From: Desulfonatronospira thiodismutans ASO3-1
GTDB taxonomy: Bacteria; Desulfobacterota; Desulfovibrionia; Desulfovibrionales; Desulfonatronovibrionaceae
Direction: 5' to 3'
DNA length: 64,000 nucleotides
NCBI RefSeq assembly: GCF_000174435.1
Contig: NZ_ACJN02000002.1
Location: forward strand, 434,001 to 498,000
The notes under the pieces are model-generated. The model saw nothing but the letters and a program-made list of their open reading frames with translations. It ran no database searches and had not been told where the DNA came from. The stretch's first letter is position 1. Every line of letters begins with the position of its first letter. Shown here piece after piece: positions 24,335-34,651 of the stretch. A program made the position numbers and the translations under genes.

Positions 24335-26851
24335 CTAACCACAGCATTTCTTGTATTTCTTGCCGCTGCCGCAGGTGCAGGGGTCGTTGCGGCCTACTTT
24401 GGGCTCAGCCCTTCGCTGGGGCTCCTTTTTGGCCTCTTTTTTTTCCTCGCCCTTCTGCGGGGCACCGTAGCGCAGGTCTTCCTGTTCCTTGTGCCTGAAT
24501 CCTTCAACCTCTTCCTTCTTGCGGATCCGCAGGCGGCACAGGGCCCGGACCACGTTTTCCTTTATGCGGAAAAGCAGTTCTTCAAAGAGTTCATACCCCT
24601 CGCGCTTGTATTCCCTTTTGGGATCGCGCTGGCCGTAACCGCGCAGGCCGATGCCCTGCTTTAAGTGATCCATCTGCAGAAGATGCTCTTTCCAGTTGCG
24701 GTCCAGGCTTTCCAGAAGGAAAAACCGCAGCACCTCCTCGTACTGATCCCCGGCGTCCGCCTTGAGCTGTTCCAGGTGGGCATGGACGGCGTTCAGGGTC
24801 TTTTCCTTTTCCGGGGACTCCACTTCCGGGAGCAGGCGCTTGATATTGAAAATTTCTTCCAGTCGTCCCATGAGCATGGAGCGTTCTTCTTCATCCTCCA
24901 GGCTGTCCGGAGTGCTCTCGCCCACCGGGGAGTAGACATCATCCAGGACATCCTGGATCATGTCCAGGACGTAATCCTCGAGTTTTTCCGCGTGCATCAG
25001 CTCCCTGCGCTGGGTATAGATGACGGTTCTCTGCTGGTTCATGACGTCGTCAAAGTCCAGAAGCTGCTTGCGGATATTGAAATTGTGCGCTTCCACCTTG
25101 GTCTGGGCGTTTTCAATGGCCCGGGAGATCATATTGTTTTCAATGGGCTGGCCGTCCTCCATGCCCAGCTTGTCCATCATCCCGGTTATGCGCTCGGAAC
25201 CAAAAAGCCTGAGCAGGCTGTCGTCTAAGGCCAGGTAGAACCTGGATGAACCGGGATCGCCCTGACGACCGGCCCTGCCCCGGAGCTGGTTGTCTATGCG
25301 CCGGCTTTCGTGGCGCTCAGTGCCCAGGATGTGCAGGCCTCCGAGTTCGCGAACTCCTTCCCCCAGGACTATGTCCGTACCCCTTCCGGCCATGTTGGTA
25401 GCCAGGGTCACGCGTCCCATTTCTCCGGCCCGGGCCACGATCTCCGCCTCACGCTCGTGGTGCTTGGCGTTTAAGACCTCGTGGGGAACTTCTCTTTTGT
25501 TCAAAAGTTTAGACAGGTGCTCGGATTTTTCTATGGATGTGGTCCCCACAAGCACCGGCTGTCCCCTGGAATGCAGCTCCAGCAGGTCGTCGGCGATGGC
25601 GTTGAATTTTTCCTGCTGTGTCTTGTAGACCACATCAGGCAGGTCCTCACGGATCATGGGTTTGTGCGTGGGGATCACCGACACATCCAGGTTGTAAATT
25701 TCTTTGAATTCAACCGCCTCGGTGTCTGCGGTACCGGTCATACCGGCCAGCTTGTCATACAGCCGGAAGTAGTTCTGAAAAGTGATGGAGGCCAGGGTCT
25801 GGTTCTCTGCTTCCACCTTGACCCCTTCCTTGGCCTCCAGGGCCTGGTGCAGGCCGTCCCCGAAACGCCGGCCCGGCATCAGCCTGCCGGTAAACTCGTC
25901 CACGATGATCACCTGGCCGTCCTTGACTATGTATTCCGAGTCCCGGCCGAACAGATGGTGGGCCTTGAGGGCCTGCAGTACATGGTGCTGGTAAGTTATG
26001 TTTTCCGGATCATAGAGGTTTTCCAGGCCCAGTATATTTTCCACCCTGTGCACGCCTTCCTCGGTGAGGGTAACGGTCTTGGCCTTTTCGTCTATGTTGA
26101 AGTGTTCGTCTTTTTTGAGTTTGGGTACCATGGAATTCATCCGGGCATACAGGTCAACGGATATGTCCGCTGGCCCGGAAATAATAAGCGGGGTACGGGC
26201 CTCGTCGATGAGTATGCAGTCCACCTCGTCCACAATGGCGAACTGCAGGTCGCGCTGCACCAGCTGGTAGGCGTAAAACTTCATGTGATCGCGCAGATAG
26301 TCGAAACCAAACTCGTTGTTGGTTCCGTAGGTTATGTCCGCGGCGTAGGCCTGCCTTCGATCCTCGTCGCTCATACCGTGCACCACCACGCCCACATCCA
26401 GTCCCAGGAAATTGTAGAGCCGGCCCATCCACTCGGCATCGCGCCGGGCCAGGTAGTCGTTGACAGTGACAATGTGCACTCCTCTGCCGGTCAGGGCATT
26501 GAGCACAACCGGCAGGGTGGCCACCACTGTTTTACCTTCACCGGTCTTCATCTCGGCAATGCGGCCCTGGTGCAGAACTATCCCGCCTATGAGCTGGACG
26601 TCGAAATGGCGCATGCCCAGGACCCTGTGCGAGGCTTCCCGGACCACGGCAAACACGTGGGGCAGAAGATCATCCAGGGAAGCCCCGGCAGCGGCCTCCT
26701 CTTTCCAGGCCTGGACCCTGGACTGAAGCTGCTCGTCACTTAGAGAACTTATTTCCTCTTCCAGGGAGTTGATACGTTCCACCAGGGGCCTTAAACTTTT
26801 GAGGTACCTTTCGTTTTTACTTCCGAATATTTTTTTGACTATATTAAACAT
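24335..26851 (-). CDS. secA: Preprotein translocase ATPase SecA
   Basis: Motor of the Sec export pathway, which drives unfolded proteins through SecYEG. The protein is 838 residues. Walker A is [14 protein letters not shown], the DEAD-like motif is [20 protein letters not shown], and NBD2 has [14 protein letters not shown] and [20 protein letters not shown]. The C-terminal zinc motif that binds SecB and lipid is complete ([13 protein letters not shown]). The start is ATG 26851 ([20 protein letters not shown]). A leader with no obvious secM-like gene lies upstream. Confidence 0.98.
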   Translation of the reverse strand: MFNIVKKIFGSKNERYLKSLRPLVERINSLEEEISSLSDEQLQSRVQAWKEEAAAGASLDDLLPHVFAVVREASHRVLGMRHFDVQLIGGIVLHQGRIAEMKTGEGKTVVATLPVVLNALTGRGVHIVTVNDYLARRDAEWMGRLYNFLGLDVGVVVHGMSDEDRRQAYAADITYGTNNEFGFDYLRDHMKFYAYQLVQRDLQFAIVDEVDCILIDEARTPLIISGPADISVDLYARMNSMVPKLKKDEHFNIDEKAKTVTLTEEGVHRVENILGLENLYDPENITYQHHVLQALKAHHLFGRDSEYIVKDGQVIIVDEFTGRLMPGRRFGDGLHQALEAKEGVKVEAENQTLASITFQNYFRLYDKLAGMTGTADTEAVEFKEIYNLDVSVIPTHKPMIREDLPDVVYKTQQEKFNAIADDLLELHSRGQPVLVGTTSIEKSEHLSKLLNKREVPHEVLNAKHHEREAEIVARAGEMGRVTLATNMAGRGTDIVLGEGVRELGGLHILGTERHESRRIDNQLRGRAGRQGDPGSSRFYLALDDSLLRLFGSERITGMMDKLGMEDGQPIENNMISRAIENAQTKVEAHNFNIRKQLLDFDDVMNQQRTVIYTQRRELMHAEKLEDYVLDMIQDVLDDVYSPVGESTPDSLEDEEERSMLMGRLEEIFNIKRLLPEVESPEKEKTLNAVHAHLEQLKADAGDQYEEVLRFFLLESLDRNWKEHLLQMDHLKQGIGLRGYGQRDPKREYKREGYELFEELLFRIKENVVRALCRLRIRKKEEVEGFRHKEQEDLRYGAPQKGEEKKEAKKEPQRRAEPKVGRNDPCTCGSGKKYKKCCG

Positions 26852-26980
26852 CAAATTCCTCTAGCCCGAAAGTGCCTGGACCAGCACTTTTTGAGCATTT
26901 ATTTACAAACTGAGCAAGGATTCACCATTTCGTCCAGCACCTTGTGCTGTTAAACTCTTTCACCGGCTCTAAGGCACACT

Positions 26981-29029
26981 CTACTCTTCCCAGGCCTCCA
27001 GGACATGGATCTCGTTGTTCAAGGGATCAATCCTGCCCAGACGCAGCCTGAAGGCCTGTCCGATCATGGTCTTGCCTCCGAAGACCTCGTGCGGAGCTCT
27101 GATGAGCACCTGCTCCCGGGGCAGGGATAATACCACCGGGCCGCTGTTGTCCACCACCACCCCGGTCCAGGTAGTGTGCCTGGCCTGCTGTTTGAAATAG
27201 AGCAGCTTCCAGTACCTGGGGCGAAATTTCTGGATCCTGCTCACCTGTCCCATGCGGGTGTTCATAAAGGGCAGCATTTTCTCCAGCCAGGTCCTGTCCC
27301 TCACCGGGTGCCCGGAAAGAGCCGCAGCTATCTGGGCCTGATTCACCAGGTCCACGTATCTGCGCAGGGGCGAGGTAACCGAGGCGTATGCCCCGGCTCC
27401 GATGGACCTGTGGGGACGCGGCCGGGTCTCGGTGAGGGTCGCCCCCATGGAGCGTATCACCCGGTAAATCTCCTCGGGCTTTCGCCATACCCCGCTGTAA
27501 TCTTTGGGCAGGACTATATCCTGGGTGCGGTATAAAAGTGGGATATCTTTCTCCCTTGCCCAGCTGGCCAGGACGGTGTTGCAAAGCAGCATGAACTCGG
27601 ACACGATGAGATGAGCCCCGGGATGGGTCACCCCGGGCATCAGGCTGACCAGGGTCTGTCTGGGTGTATGCTCCAGCCTGATGATTGGTTCGTTTTGCTC
27701 TATGATTACCGCACCCTGCTCCAGCCTTTTTGCCCGCAGGGTCCTGGCCAGCCTCAGGGCCGAGCCCAGGCGGGATGCCGGGTCCATGGCCAGCTCGTCC
27801 TCCACTTCGGCATAGGTCCGGTTGGCCTGTACCCGGACCCATTCCAGGCGAGGCTGCAACCTGTACACTATACCCTGAAAATCCAGATCAATATCCAGGA
27901 CCATTGCCGGGCGTCTCTGACCCTGGTTCAGGCTGAACATCTCCTCGGCCAGAATCCGGGGCAGCATATCGCTTTTTCCCTCGGGCAGATATAGACTGGA
28001 AACTCTGTGGGCTACATCCCGGTCCAGTTCTGATCCGAAAGTCCAGTAAAGGCCCGGACCGGCCAGGGCCAGGGTCAGCGAATAGCCGTCTGCATGCTCC
28101 CGGATATAAAAAGCGTCGTCAATATCCCGGGTAGAGGCGGAGTCGATGCTTATCAGCCCGTCAACTGCCGGCTCGCCGCTTTCCTGCTCCAGCTTCCGGG
28201 AAAGGGCCTGAATCTCCGGGTCATGCGTTTTTGACCATGAGTCTTCCCAGGCATAAGCCGCCTGCTCCAGCATGTAGTTGTAGTGCTCCGGATAAATGCC
28301 CCAGGCCCTGGCCAGGATAAAAGGCAGGTGCGGATCCTGGGGCAGACCCGCGGAAAGCTTGCTCCAAAGGTCCTGAGTATGGGGATCTTCAGGGTTTTTA
28401 ATGCGCTGGACCAGAATATTTTTAAGCTGTCCGGCCAGTTCCGGGTCTTCCGGCTCCGGTTGGTCCCCGGGGGAATATTCACCTGAATGCAGCTTCCTGA
28501 AAAAATCTTTGCCGATACTCACCAGACGTTCTCTTTCCCGGTGCAGGCGTTCCTCCTCCATCTTTTTTTCGGCTGTTTCCCGGGAAAAAACCTCAAAATC
28601 GGGAGGTGAAAACTTGAAATGAGTCCTGGCCTGGAGCATGGCCCTGCCCAGTGCGGCTGTCCGGTCCGCATCCGGCTCATCCCAGATAAGGCCTGCGAAC
28701 CAGAAAATGGAGGCCTGGACGATCTCTCCCTGGGCCATGGACCATACGTCCATTACGTCCAGGTCCTCCTGGATACTGTTGCGCCTGTGGTGATGCTCCT
28801 GCAAAAGCTGCAGCACGTCCTGCCTGGACAGGTCCGGAGAGTACACCGGACCTGTCCAGGGCATGACTCTTGCAATCGGCAGTTTGACTTCGCGCTGGTT
28901 TATGTTCAGCACCCGGACCCTTGGAGACTGGACCTCCTGGATCCAGGATACAAGAGGCTGGTTGTTCTGCAGGTATTCCACCACCTGCCCGGGGCGCAGT
29001 TCAGCTCTGTGGTGCTTGTAATCGTTCAA
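26981..29029 (-). CDS. RNase II/R-family 3'-5' exoribonuclease
   Basis: A 682-residue protein with an RNB catalytic domain. The active-site acidic cluster is in ISIDSASTRDIDDAFYI (about 295-311). The motif RSIGAGAYASVTSPLRRYVD marks the conserved end of the domain, followed by a short S1-like region. The N-terminus (RPGQVVEYLQNNQPLVSWIQ) differs from the cold-shock domains of classical RNase R. It probably degrades mRNA or structured RNA. The start appears to be TTG 29029, preceded by GGCGAGG, 12 bp after the end of the AICAR transformylase gene, so co-transcription is likely. Confidence 0.88.
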   Translation of the reverse strand: MNDYKHHRAELRPGQVVEYLQNNQPLVSWIQEVQSPRVRVLNINQREVKLPIARVMPWTGPVYSPDLSRQDVLQLLQEHHHRRNSIQEDLDVMDVWSMAQGEIVQASIFWFAGLIWDEPDADRTAALGRAMLQARTHFKFSPPDFEVFSRETAEKKMEEERLHRERERLVSIGKDFFRKLHSGEYSPGDQPEPEDPELAGQLKNILVQRIKNPEDPHTQDLWSKLSAGLPQDPHLPFILARAWGIYPEHYNYMLEQAAYAWEDSWSKTHDPEIQALSRKLEQESGEPAVDGLISIDSASTRDIDDAFYIREHADGYSLTLALAGPGLYWTFGSELDRDVAHRVSSLYLPEGKSDMLPRILAEEMFSLNQGQRRPAMVLDIDLDFQGIVYRLQPRLEWVRVQANRTYAEVEDELAMDPASRLGSALRLARTLRAKRLEQGAVIIEQNEPIIRLEHTPRQTLVSLMPGVTHPGAHLIVSEFMLLCNTVLASWAREKDIPLLYRTQDIVLPKDYSGVWRKPEEIYRVIRSMGATLTETRPRPHRSIGAGAYASVTSPLRRYVDLVNQAQIAAALSGHPVRDRTWLEKMLPFMNTRMGQVSRIQKFRPRYWKLLYFKQQARHTTWTGVVVDNSGPVVLSLPREQVLIRAPHEVFGGKTMIGQAFRLRLGRIDPLNNEIHVLEAWEE

Positions 29030-29040
29030 AGGCCTCGCCT

Positions 29041-30315
29041 TTAGTGTTTAAATGACCGCTGTCCGGTAAATACCATGGCTGCCTGGGGTTGTGCCTCGTT
29101 CAGGGCCTGGATGACCTCGTGATCGCGCATGGAACCCCCCGGCTGAGCAATGGCGGTGATCCCCTGTTCCAGGGCCAGGTCCACCCCGTCCCTGAAGGGG
29201 AAGAAGCCGTCGGATACCATGACCGCCCCGGGAAGATCCGCCCGTTCCTTGAGGGCCTTTTCTTCCACTGATGAAAGCAGATCTTTGGCCTCAGGGTCCG
29301 TCCTGGCCTTTTCCCTGGCCTGGTATATGGACTGTCCGGTCTGTTTGAAAATCTCCATGTCCATGTACTTGGTATAGGCCTTGTGAATTGTCAGGTCCAC
29401 GCAGCCCACCCGGTCCTGCTCCCCGGTGCCTATGGACAGTGTGCGGCCATCCCGGGCGAAAAGCACGGAATTGGAAGTAACTCCTGCCTCCACCGCCCAG
29501 GCGAAAAGAAGATCTTCTGTCTCACGCTGGTCAGGATGCCTGGCACTTACAACCTGGTCTTTGCCCTGGGCCTGGGCCGGGATAAAATCTTCTGGCTCGC
29601 GCATACGGCTGGTAAAGGAAAACTGGACTATGACACCGCCGTCCTGCATGGACTTGATATCCAGAAAAGGATAGTCGGCAAATTCCTGCAGCCTGCCCAG
29701 ACCGGCCATTTTGATGATACGCAGATTTTTTCTGGTCTTGAGCCTGTCCAGGGCTCCAGGCTCGAAATCGGGAGCTGCCACCACCTCCAGGTAATTATCC
29801 GCAAGAAACTCGGCCCCGGCCAGGTCTATGGGCCTGTTGAGCACCACCGCCCCGCCGAAGGCAGCAATGCGGTCCGAGTAGTAGGCCTTCTGCAGTATAT
29901 CCAGGACCCCCTCACTGGACCAGGCCGCCCCGCAGGGATTGTTGTGTTTGAGGATAACCGCCGCAGGTTTTTTGTGCAGATACTGCAGGACATTGATACC
30001 GTTGTCCACGTCGGTAAGATTGATTTTGCCTGGATGTTTGCCCGCCTGGAGCATGTCATCCTCCGTAATGGCCGAAACCAGACCCTGGCCCGCACCCTTG
30101 AACTTTACCCCGCCAAGCTCCAGACCGCCGCCAACAGGCTCGTACATGGCCGCCGCCTGGTCCGGATTCTCCCCGTAGCGAAGCCCCTTCTCCTGGTCCT
30201 GTACCACCCAGGTCCTTTTGCGCATCCTGATTTCCTGATCCCCGAGCCTGATACTCATTTCTCTGGGAAAAGGGTCTTCTTTAATGTCCTTGTACATCTT
30301 TCTCAAATCCTGCAT
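29041..30315 (-). CDS. purH: AICAR transformylase (PurH C-terminal domain, stand-alone)
   Basis: Converts AICAR to FAICAR with 10-formyl-tetrahydrofolate in purine synthesis. At 424 residues it has only the transformylase part: GLRYGENPDQAAAMY near the start, the catalytic KHNNPCGAA, NRPIDLAGAEFLADNYLEVV, and the end AIAQPGGSMRDHEVIQALNE. The N-terminal IMP cyclohydrolase domain of standard PurH (about 520 residues in total) is missing, so IMP cyclohydrolase must be encoded elsewhere. A GGAGGA site precedes ATG 30315. The symbol purH applies to this half only. Confidence 0.92.
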   Translation of the reverse strand: MQDLRKMYKDIKEDPFPREMSIRLGDQEIRMRKRTWVVQDQEKGLRYGENPDQAAAMYEPVGGGLELGGVKFKGAGQGLVSAITEDDMLQAGKHPGKINLTDVDNGINVLQYLHKKPAAVILKHNNPCGAAWSSEGVLDILQKAYYSDRIAAFGGAVVLNRPIDLAGAEFLADNYLEVVAAPDFEPGALDRLKTRKNLRIIKMAGLGRLQEFADYPFLDIKSMQDGGVIVQFSFTSRMREPEDFIPAQAQGKDQVVSARHPDQRETEDLLFAWAVEAGVTSNSVLFARDGRTLSIGTGEQDRVGCVDLTIHKAYTKYMDMEIFKQTGQSIYQAREKARTDPEAKDLLSSVEEKALKERADLPGAVMVSDGFFPFRDGVDLALEQGITAIAQPGGSMRDHEVIQALNEAQPQAAMVFTGQRSFKH

Positions 30316-30528
30316 GTTTTACATCCTCCTAAATGTGCTTTTTCGGGGTTGCTCAAGAGACTTTTTTTTCATAACACAGGCCTGTTGCAGGGGCAAACTT
30401 TTTCAAACCTGCAACCCGAATGGACTGGCCATAAAAATTGTGATTATTCACCGAATTGCCAAAGCAAAGCAGAGACAAGCTGCTGACATTTACTAAAAAA
30501 TATTGATTTTCAAGGACGGCACGCAGTT
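30316..30528. other. Divergent intergenic region upstream of purH
   Basis: About 210 bases between the leftward purH and the rightward small gene. It contains a stem of GTTGCAGG and CCTGCAAC (30383-30415), which may be a leader hairpin for purH. I looked for the conserved elements of a ZTP riboswitch and did not find them. Confidence 0.4.
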
Positions 30529-30837
30529 ATGGAAAAGGTTCTCAAGAAGCTGGCAGACGAACTCAACAGCCTGGACGAAGCGTCCCTCATCAGCCTGTGG
30601 GACAAGTACTATGAACGGGTGCAGAATTTCTCCCCCAGCCGTGAATGGGAGGAAGATATACTTATTCTGTCCATGATCCAGTCCGTGCGCTGGAAAAACC
30701 AGCTTTTCAACCAGTGCCTGAGCCAGCAGTCAGGGATCCCTTCAAAGCACGAAGAAAAAAAGGACTCACTGCGGCCAGTCAGAAGGGACAAGGTCAAGAA
30801 ATCCGCCAAGGTGCTCAGCTTCAAACCTCGAGAGTAA
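30529..30837 (+). CDS. Conserved-looking small protein of unknown function
   Basis: A 102-residue protein beginning MEKVLKKLADELNSLDEASL. The first 60 residues look helical (LISLWDKYYERVQ, EDILILSMIQSVRWKNQLFNQ). The tail is basic (RPVRRDKVKKSAKVLSFKPR). An AAGGACGGC site lies before the ATG. I do not recognise a family. Its last 72 bases run antisense to the 3' end of the MltF-like gene, so the two converge. The basic tail could bind nucleic acid; that is speculation. Confidence 0.6.
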   Translation: MEKVLKKLADELNSLDEASLISLWDKYYERVQNFSPSREWEEDILILSMIQSVRWKNQLFNQCLSQQSGIPSKHEEKKDSLRPVRRDKVKKSAKVLSFKPRE

Positions 30838-32211
30838 GGCATGTCCGTATAGGAGGCTGTAGTAATAGCGCACACTTTCCACGAAATTAACCGCTTCATA
30901 TCCCCGTGTATAGCCCCGGGGCACAGTTTCGTAATATTCTTTGTAGCTTAAGAGGGGATAAGTTTTTTTAAGCCCGTTCCAGGAATCAGGGTTATAGCCC
31001 TGACGCTCAGCCAGCGTCCTGGCATCATAAACATGCCCCAGGCCCTGATTGTATGCGGCCAGGGCCATAAACCACTTGTCCCAGGACTCAATGCCTATTC
31101 TATCCATGCGCTCCCCGAGCATCTGCAGGTACCTGGCTCCACCGGCGATGCTCTGGTGAGGGTCCAGGTGGTCTTCTATACCCAGAAATTCAGCCGTATG
31201 CGAGGTGATCTGCATTAGACCCCTTACCCCGGTGCGGCTTGTTGCCCCTGGATCAAAGCGCGACTCCTGGTAAATGATCGCCACCAGCAGTAAAGGGTCC
31301 AGACTGTACCTCCTGGAAACATCCCTGATTGTCTGTGCATACTTAGGCATCTCATTTTGCAGGGCATGCTGAAACTGTCTTAGTTCATATGGATCCTGTT
31401 CTTTAGGATAAAATCCCAGATACCTCTCCAACAGTTCATCCAGCAGTCCGGAATTCTTGATATCTTCCCAGAACCGTTCCAGATTGCGGTCCAGATTCAT
31501 ATAATGACTGCTCCAGAGCCAGTTCAGGGAGTAAGTCTCATCCAGTTCTTCCGTTCTGCGCACCTCCGGATAAAACCCCTTCCAGAAGGTGTAGTTCTTT
31601 TCATCCTTGATACCGAAGCGAAACCTGCGTTCAGCAAGGGCGTCAAAAAAATCCTTTCCAGGCTCAGGCCTTTTGGAAGGCTCCAATTCACACTGCAGAA
31701 CTTCACGCACATCCTGCAGAATTTTGTCGAAAGCCGACCTGCCGGGGACAACCACGTCGGTTGCGCAAAGGTCCTCCAGGCTTCTCAAAGGATAACGCCA
31801 CTGGTTGTGCAGGACGAGAAACCGGCCCTCCAGGTAGACCGGCCCTCTTTGAAGACTTTTTTTATCCGGGGTCTGCATGCCCGGTACCGGCAGGAGAAGC
31901 TGCAGATCATGGTTGATAAGTTTTTCCATGCCCTGTCTAAAATCCTGCAACTCCACCCAGACCGGGGTCAGTCCGTTGCGGCTGCAGAAAAGCTCCACAA
32001 GCTCACGGTCCAGGCCGGGACCATAAGGGCTTAGATTTGCATCAACTCTTTGAGAGGGCTTGAAGCCGATTCTGATGGTGTCTTCGGTCCACTGGCGAAG
32101 TTCCATGCGGTAGGAGTACTCATACCAGAAGACTAAAACCCCCTGCACCAGCAGCAGACAAATTATTGCAGCGATTTCTTTTGAGGATATACAGTAATTT
32201 AAACGATAGGA
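30766..32211 (-). CDS. mltF: MltF-like membrane-bound lytic murein transglycosylase
   Basis: A cell-wall enzyme of 481 residues from the preferred ATG 32211 (MSYRLNYCISSKEIAAIICL), with AAGGAG upstream. It has an N-terminal membrane segment (about 10-30), a periplasmic solute-binding-like domain (about 45-270; TIRIGFKPSQRVDANLSPYG), and a C-terminal lysozyme-like SLT domain. The catalytic Glu is in LVAIIYQESRFDP, followed by GVRGLMQITSHTAEFLGI and ALAAYNQGLGHVYDAR. It cleaves peptidoglycan to 1,6-anhydro ends. The architecture matches MltF (YfhD). Confidence 0.92.
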   Translation of the reverse strand, partial: SYRLNYCISSKEIAAIICLLLVQGVLVFWYEYSYRMELRQWTEDTIRIGFKPSQRVDANLSPYGPGLDRELVELFCSRNGLTPVWVELQDFRQGMEKLINHDLQLLLPVPGMQTPDKKSLQRGPVYLEGRFLVLHNQWRYPLRSLEDLCATDVVVPGRSAFDKILQDVREVLQCELEPSKRPEPGKDFFDALAERRFRFGIKDEKNYTFWKGFYPEVRRTEELDETYSLNWLWSSHYMNLDRNLERFWEDIKNSGLLDELLERYLGFYPKEQDPYELRQFQHALQNEMPKYAQTIRDVSRRYSLDPLLLVAIIYQESRFDPGATSRTGVRGLMQITSHTAEFLGIEDHLDPHQSIAGGARYLQMLGERMDRIGIESWDKWFMALAAYNQGLGHVYDARTLAERQGYNPDSWNGLKKTYPLLSYKEYYETVPRGYTRGYEAVNFVESVRYYYSLLYGHALLSRFEAEHLGGFLDLVPSDWPQ

Positions 32212-32458
32212 CATGCCTGAACAGACTCCTTGACCAGTTAATGCTGAGCAAATGCTGTATGACAAAGTACTCCAATTTATTACTTTACTTTATTTCCGGG
32301 TAAATGGCAAATTTGCTCATCAAGGCCCGCATTGACTTTGCCTGTTTGCTATTTTAAAAAAACAGGCTATTTGCAAAAATTCAGGCACACACCCCCCATC
32401 CGAGCCCGGGGCGAAGCGCACTGCAAGACATAATTACCGCAGAGATTACGGAGGCTGA

Positions 32459-33736
<1,278 letters not shown>

Positions 33737-33757
33737 CCTGCAGGGGCTAGAGTTTTA

Positions 33758-34591
33758 ATGACCATGTCTTCTGCACCTTCAACAGCCATCCAGGAACAGA
33801 GCAACGCAGCCGGGCTTCTCCTCAGGCTGGTCGACAACCCGCCCTGCAGCTTGGTTCTCGAAGGCGGCAGTCAGACACAGAGAAGCGCCCTTGCCGGATA
33901 CCTGCTCAAAGCCCTGCACTGCAGAAACCCTGGAGATGGTCCGTGTCTTAAATGCGATATGTGTGTCAAGATTGAGGCTGATGCTTTCAGGGACCTCTTC
34001 CGGCTTACCCCCCTGGAGGGCCTGTCTGTCGATGAAGTCAGGGAAATTAGGCCCGCTCTTTCCCAGAGCCCGCATCACGGCTGGCGGATGGTGGTGGTGG
34101 AGGAGGCCGGTGAAATGAACGCGTCTTGCGCCAATGCTCTCCTCAAATCCGTGGAAGAGCCTGTAAGCCGGAATATTTTTGTATTCCTGTCCAATGAAAG
34201 GCAGTCCATCCTGCCCACCATCGTTTCCAGGAGTTTTGTGCTCACCCTGGGTAGAACACCAGGGACAGGCCTTGAATCCGGGCAGGAAGAACTGTATTCG
34301 GACTTCAGCACTTTTGTCCTTCATGGAAAAGGTTTTATGCACAAATGCTCCAAAAAGGAGAATTTCGACCTGACCGGAGCCAGGCAGTTCCTGGTGAGAA
34401 TCCGCCTGGACCTGGCCCGGGGCATGCGGGGGGAAAAAAGCCTTTTTAAGAACATTGAGCCTGTAAAAGCAAACAAAATGCTTCTAACCCTGCAAAAGGC
34501 GGAGCAGGCACTGGCATTCAAGGCGCGCACCGACCTTGTAATGCAGTGGCTGGCCCTGACCATGTGGAAAATTTTCAATAAAAAACAGTAA
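33758..34591 (+). CDS. holB: DNA polymerase III delta-prime subunit
   Basis: Clamp-loader subunit of 277 residues that helps to place the beta clamp (DnaN) on DNA. The four-Cys zinc module is LHCRNPGDGPCLKCDMC (about 53-69). Typical motifs follow: VDEVREIRPALSQSPHHGWR, NALLKSVEEP, and ILPTIVSRS in place of the usual SRC. The P-loop region is degenerate, as is usual for delta-prime, which does not hydrolyse ATP. The C-terminal helical domain is short. It follows purA and precedes glgB on the same strand. Confidence 0.88.
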   Translation: MTMSSAPSTAIQEQSNAAGLLLRLVDNPPCSLVLEGGSQTQRSALAGYLLKALHCRNPGDGPCLKCDMCVKIEADAFRDLFRLTPLEGLSVDEVREIRPALSQSPHHGWRMVVVEEAGEMNASCANALLKSVEEPVSRNIFVFLSNERQSILPTIVSRSFVLTLGRTPGTGLESGQEELYSDFSTFVLHGKGFMHKCSKKENFDLTGARQFLVRIRLDLARGMRGEKSLFKNIEPVKANKMLLTLQKAEQALAFKARTDLVMQWLALTMWKIFNKKQ

Positions 34592-34651
34592 GCACCTGTA
34601 TACTGCTCAATTTTTTTCTGCCCGCCGGGCAAAGGAGAACTTAATAATCTT

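Noticed and set aside
25481-26743. Long plus-strand frame (420 codons) inside secA
   Set aside because: Antisense to conserved secA motifs; composition is that of a shadow frame.
30316-30528. Possible ZTP riboswitch before purH
   Set aside because: The conserved pfl elements (such as CCGCCTGGGCA) are absent on the purH strand; only a simple stem is seen.
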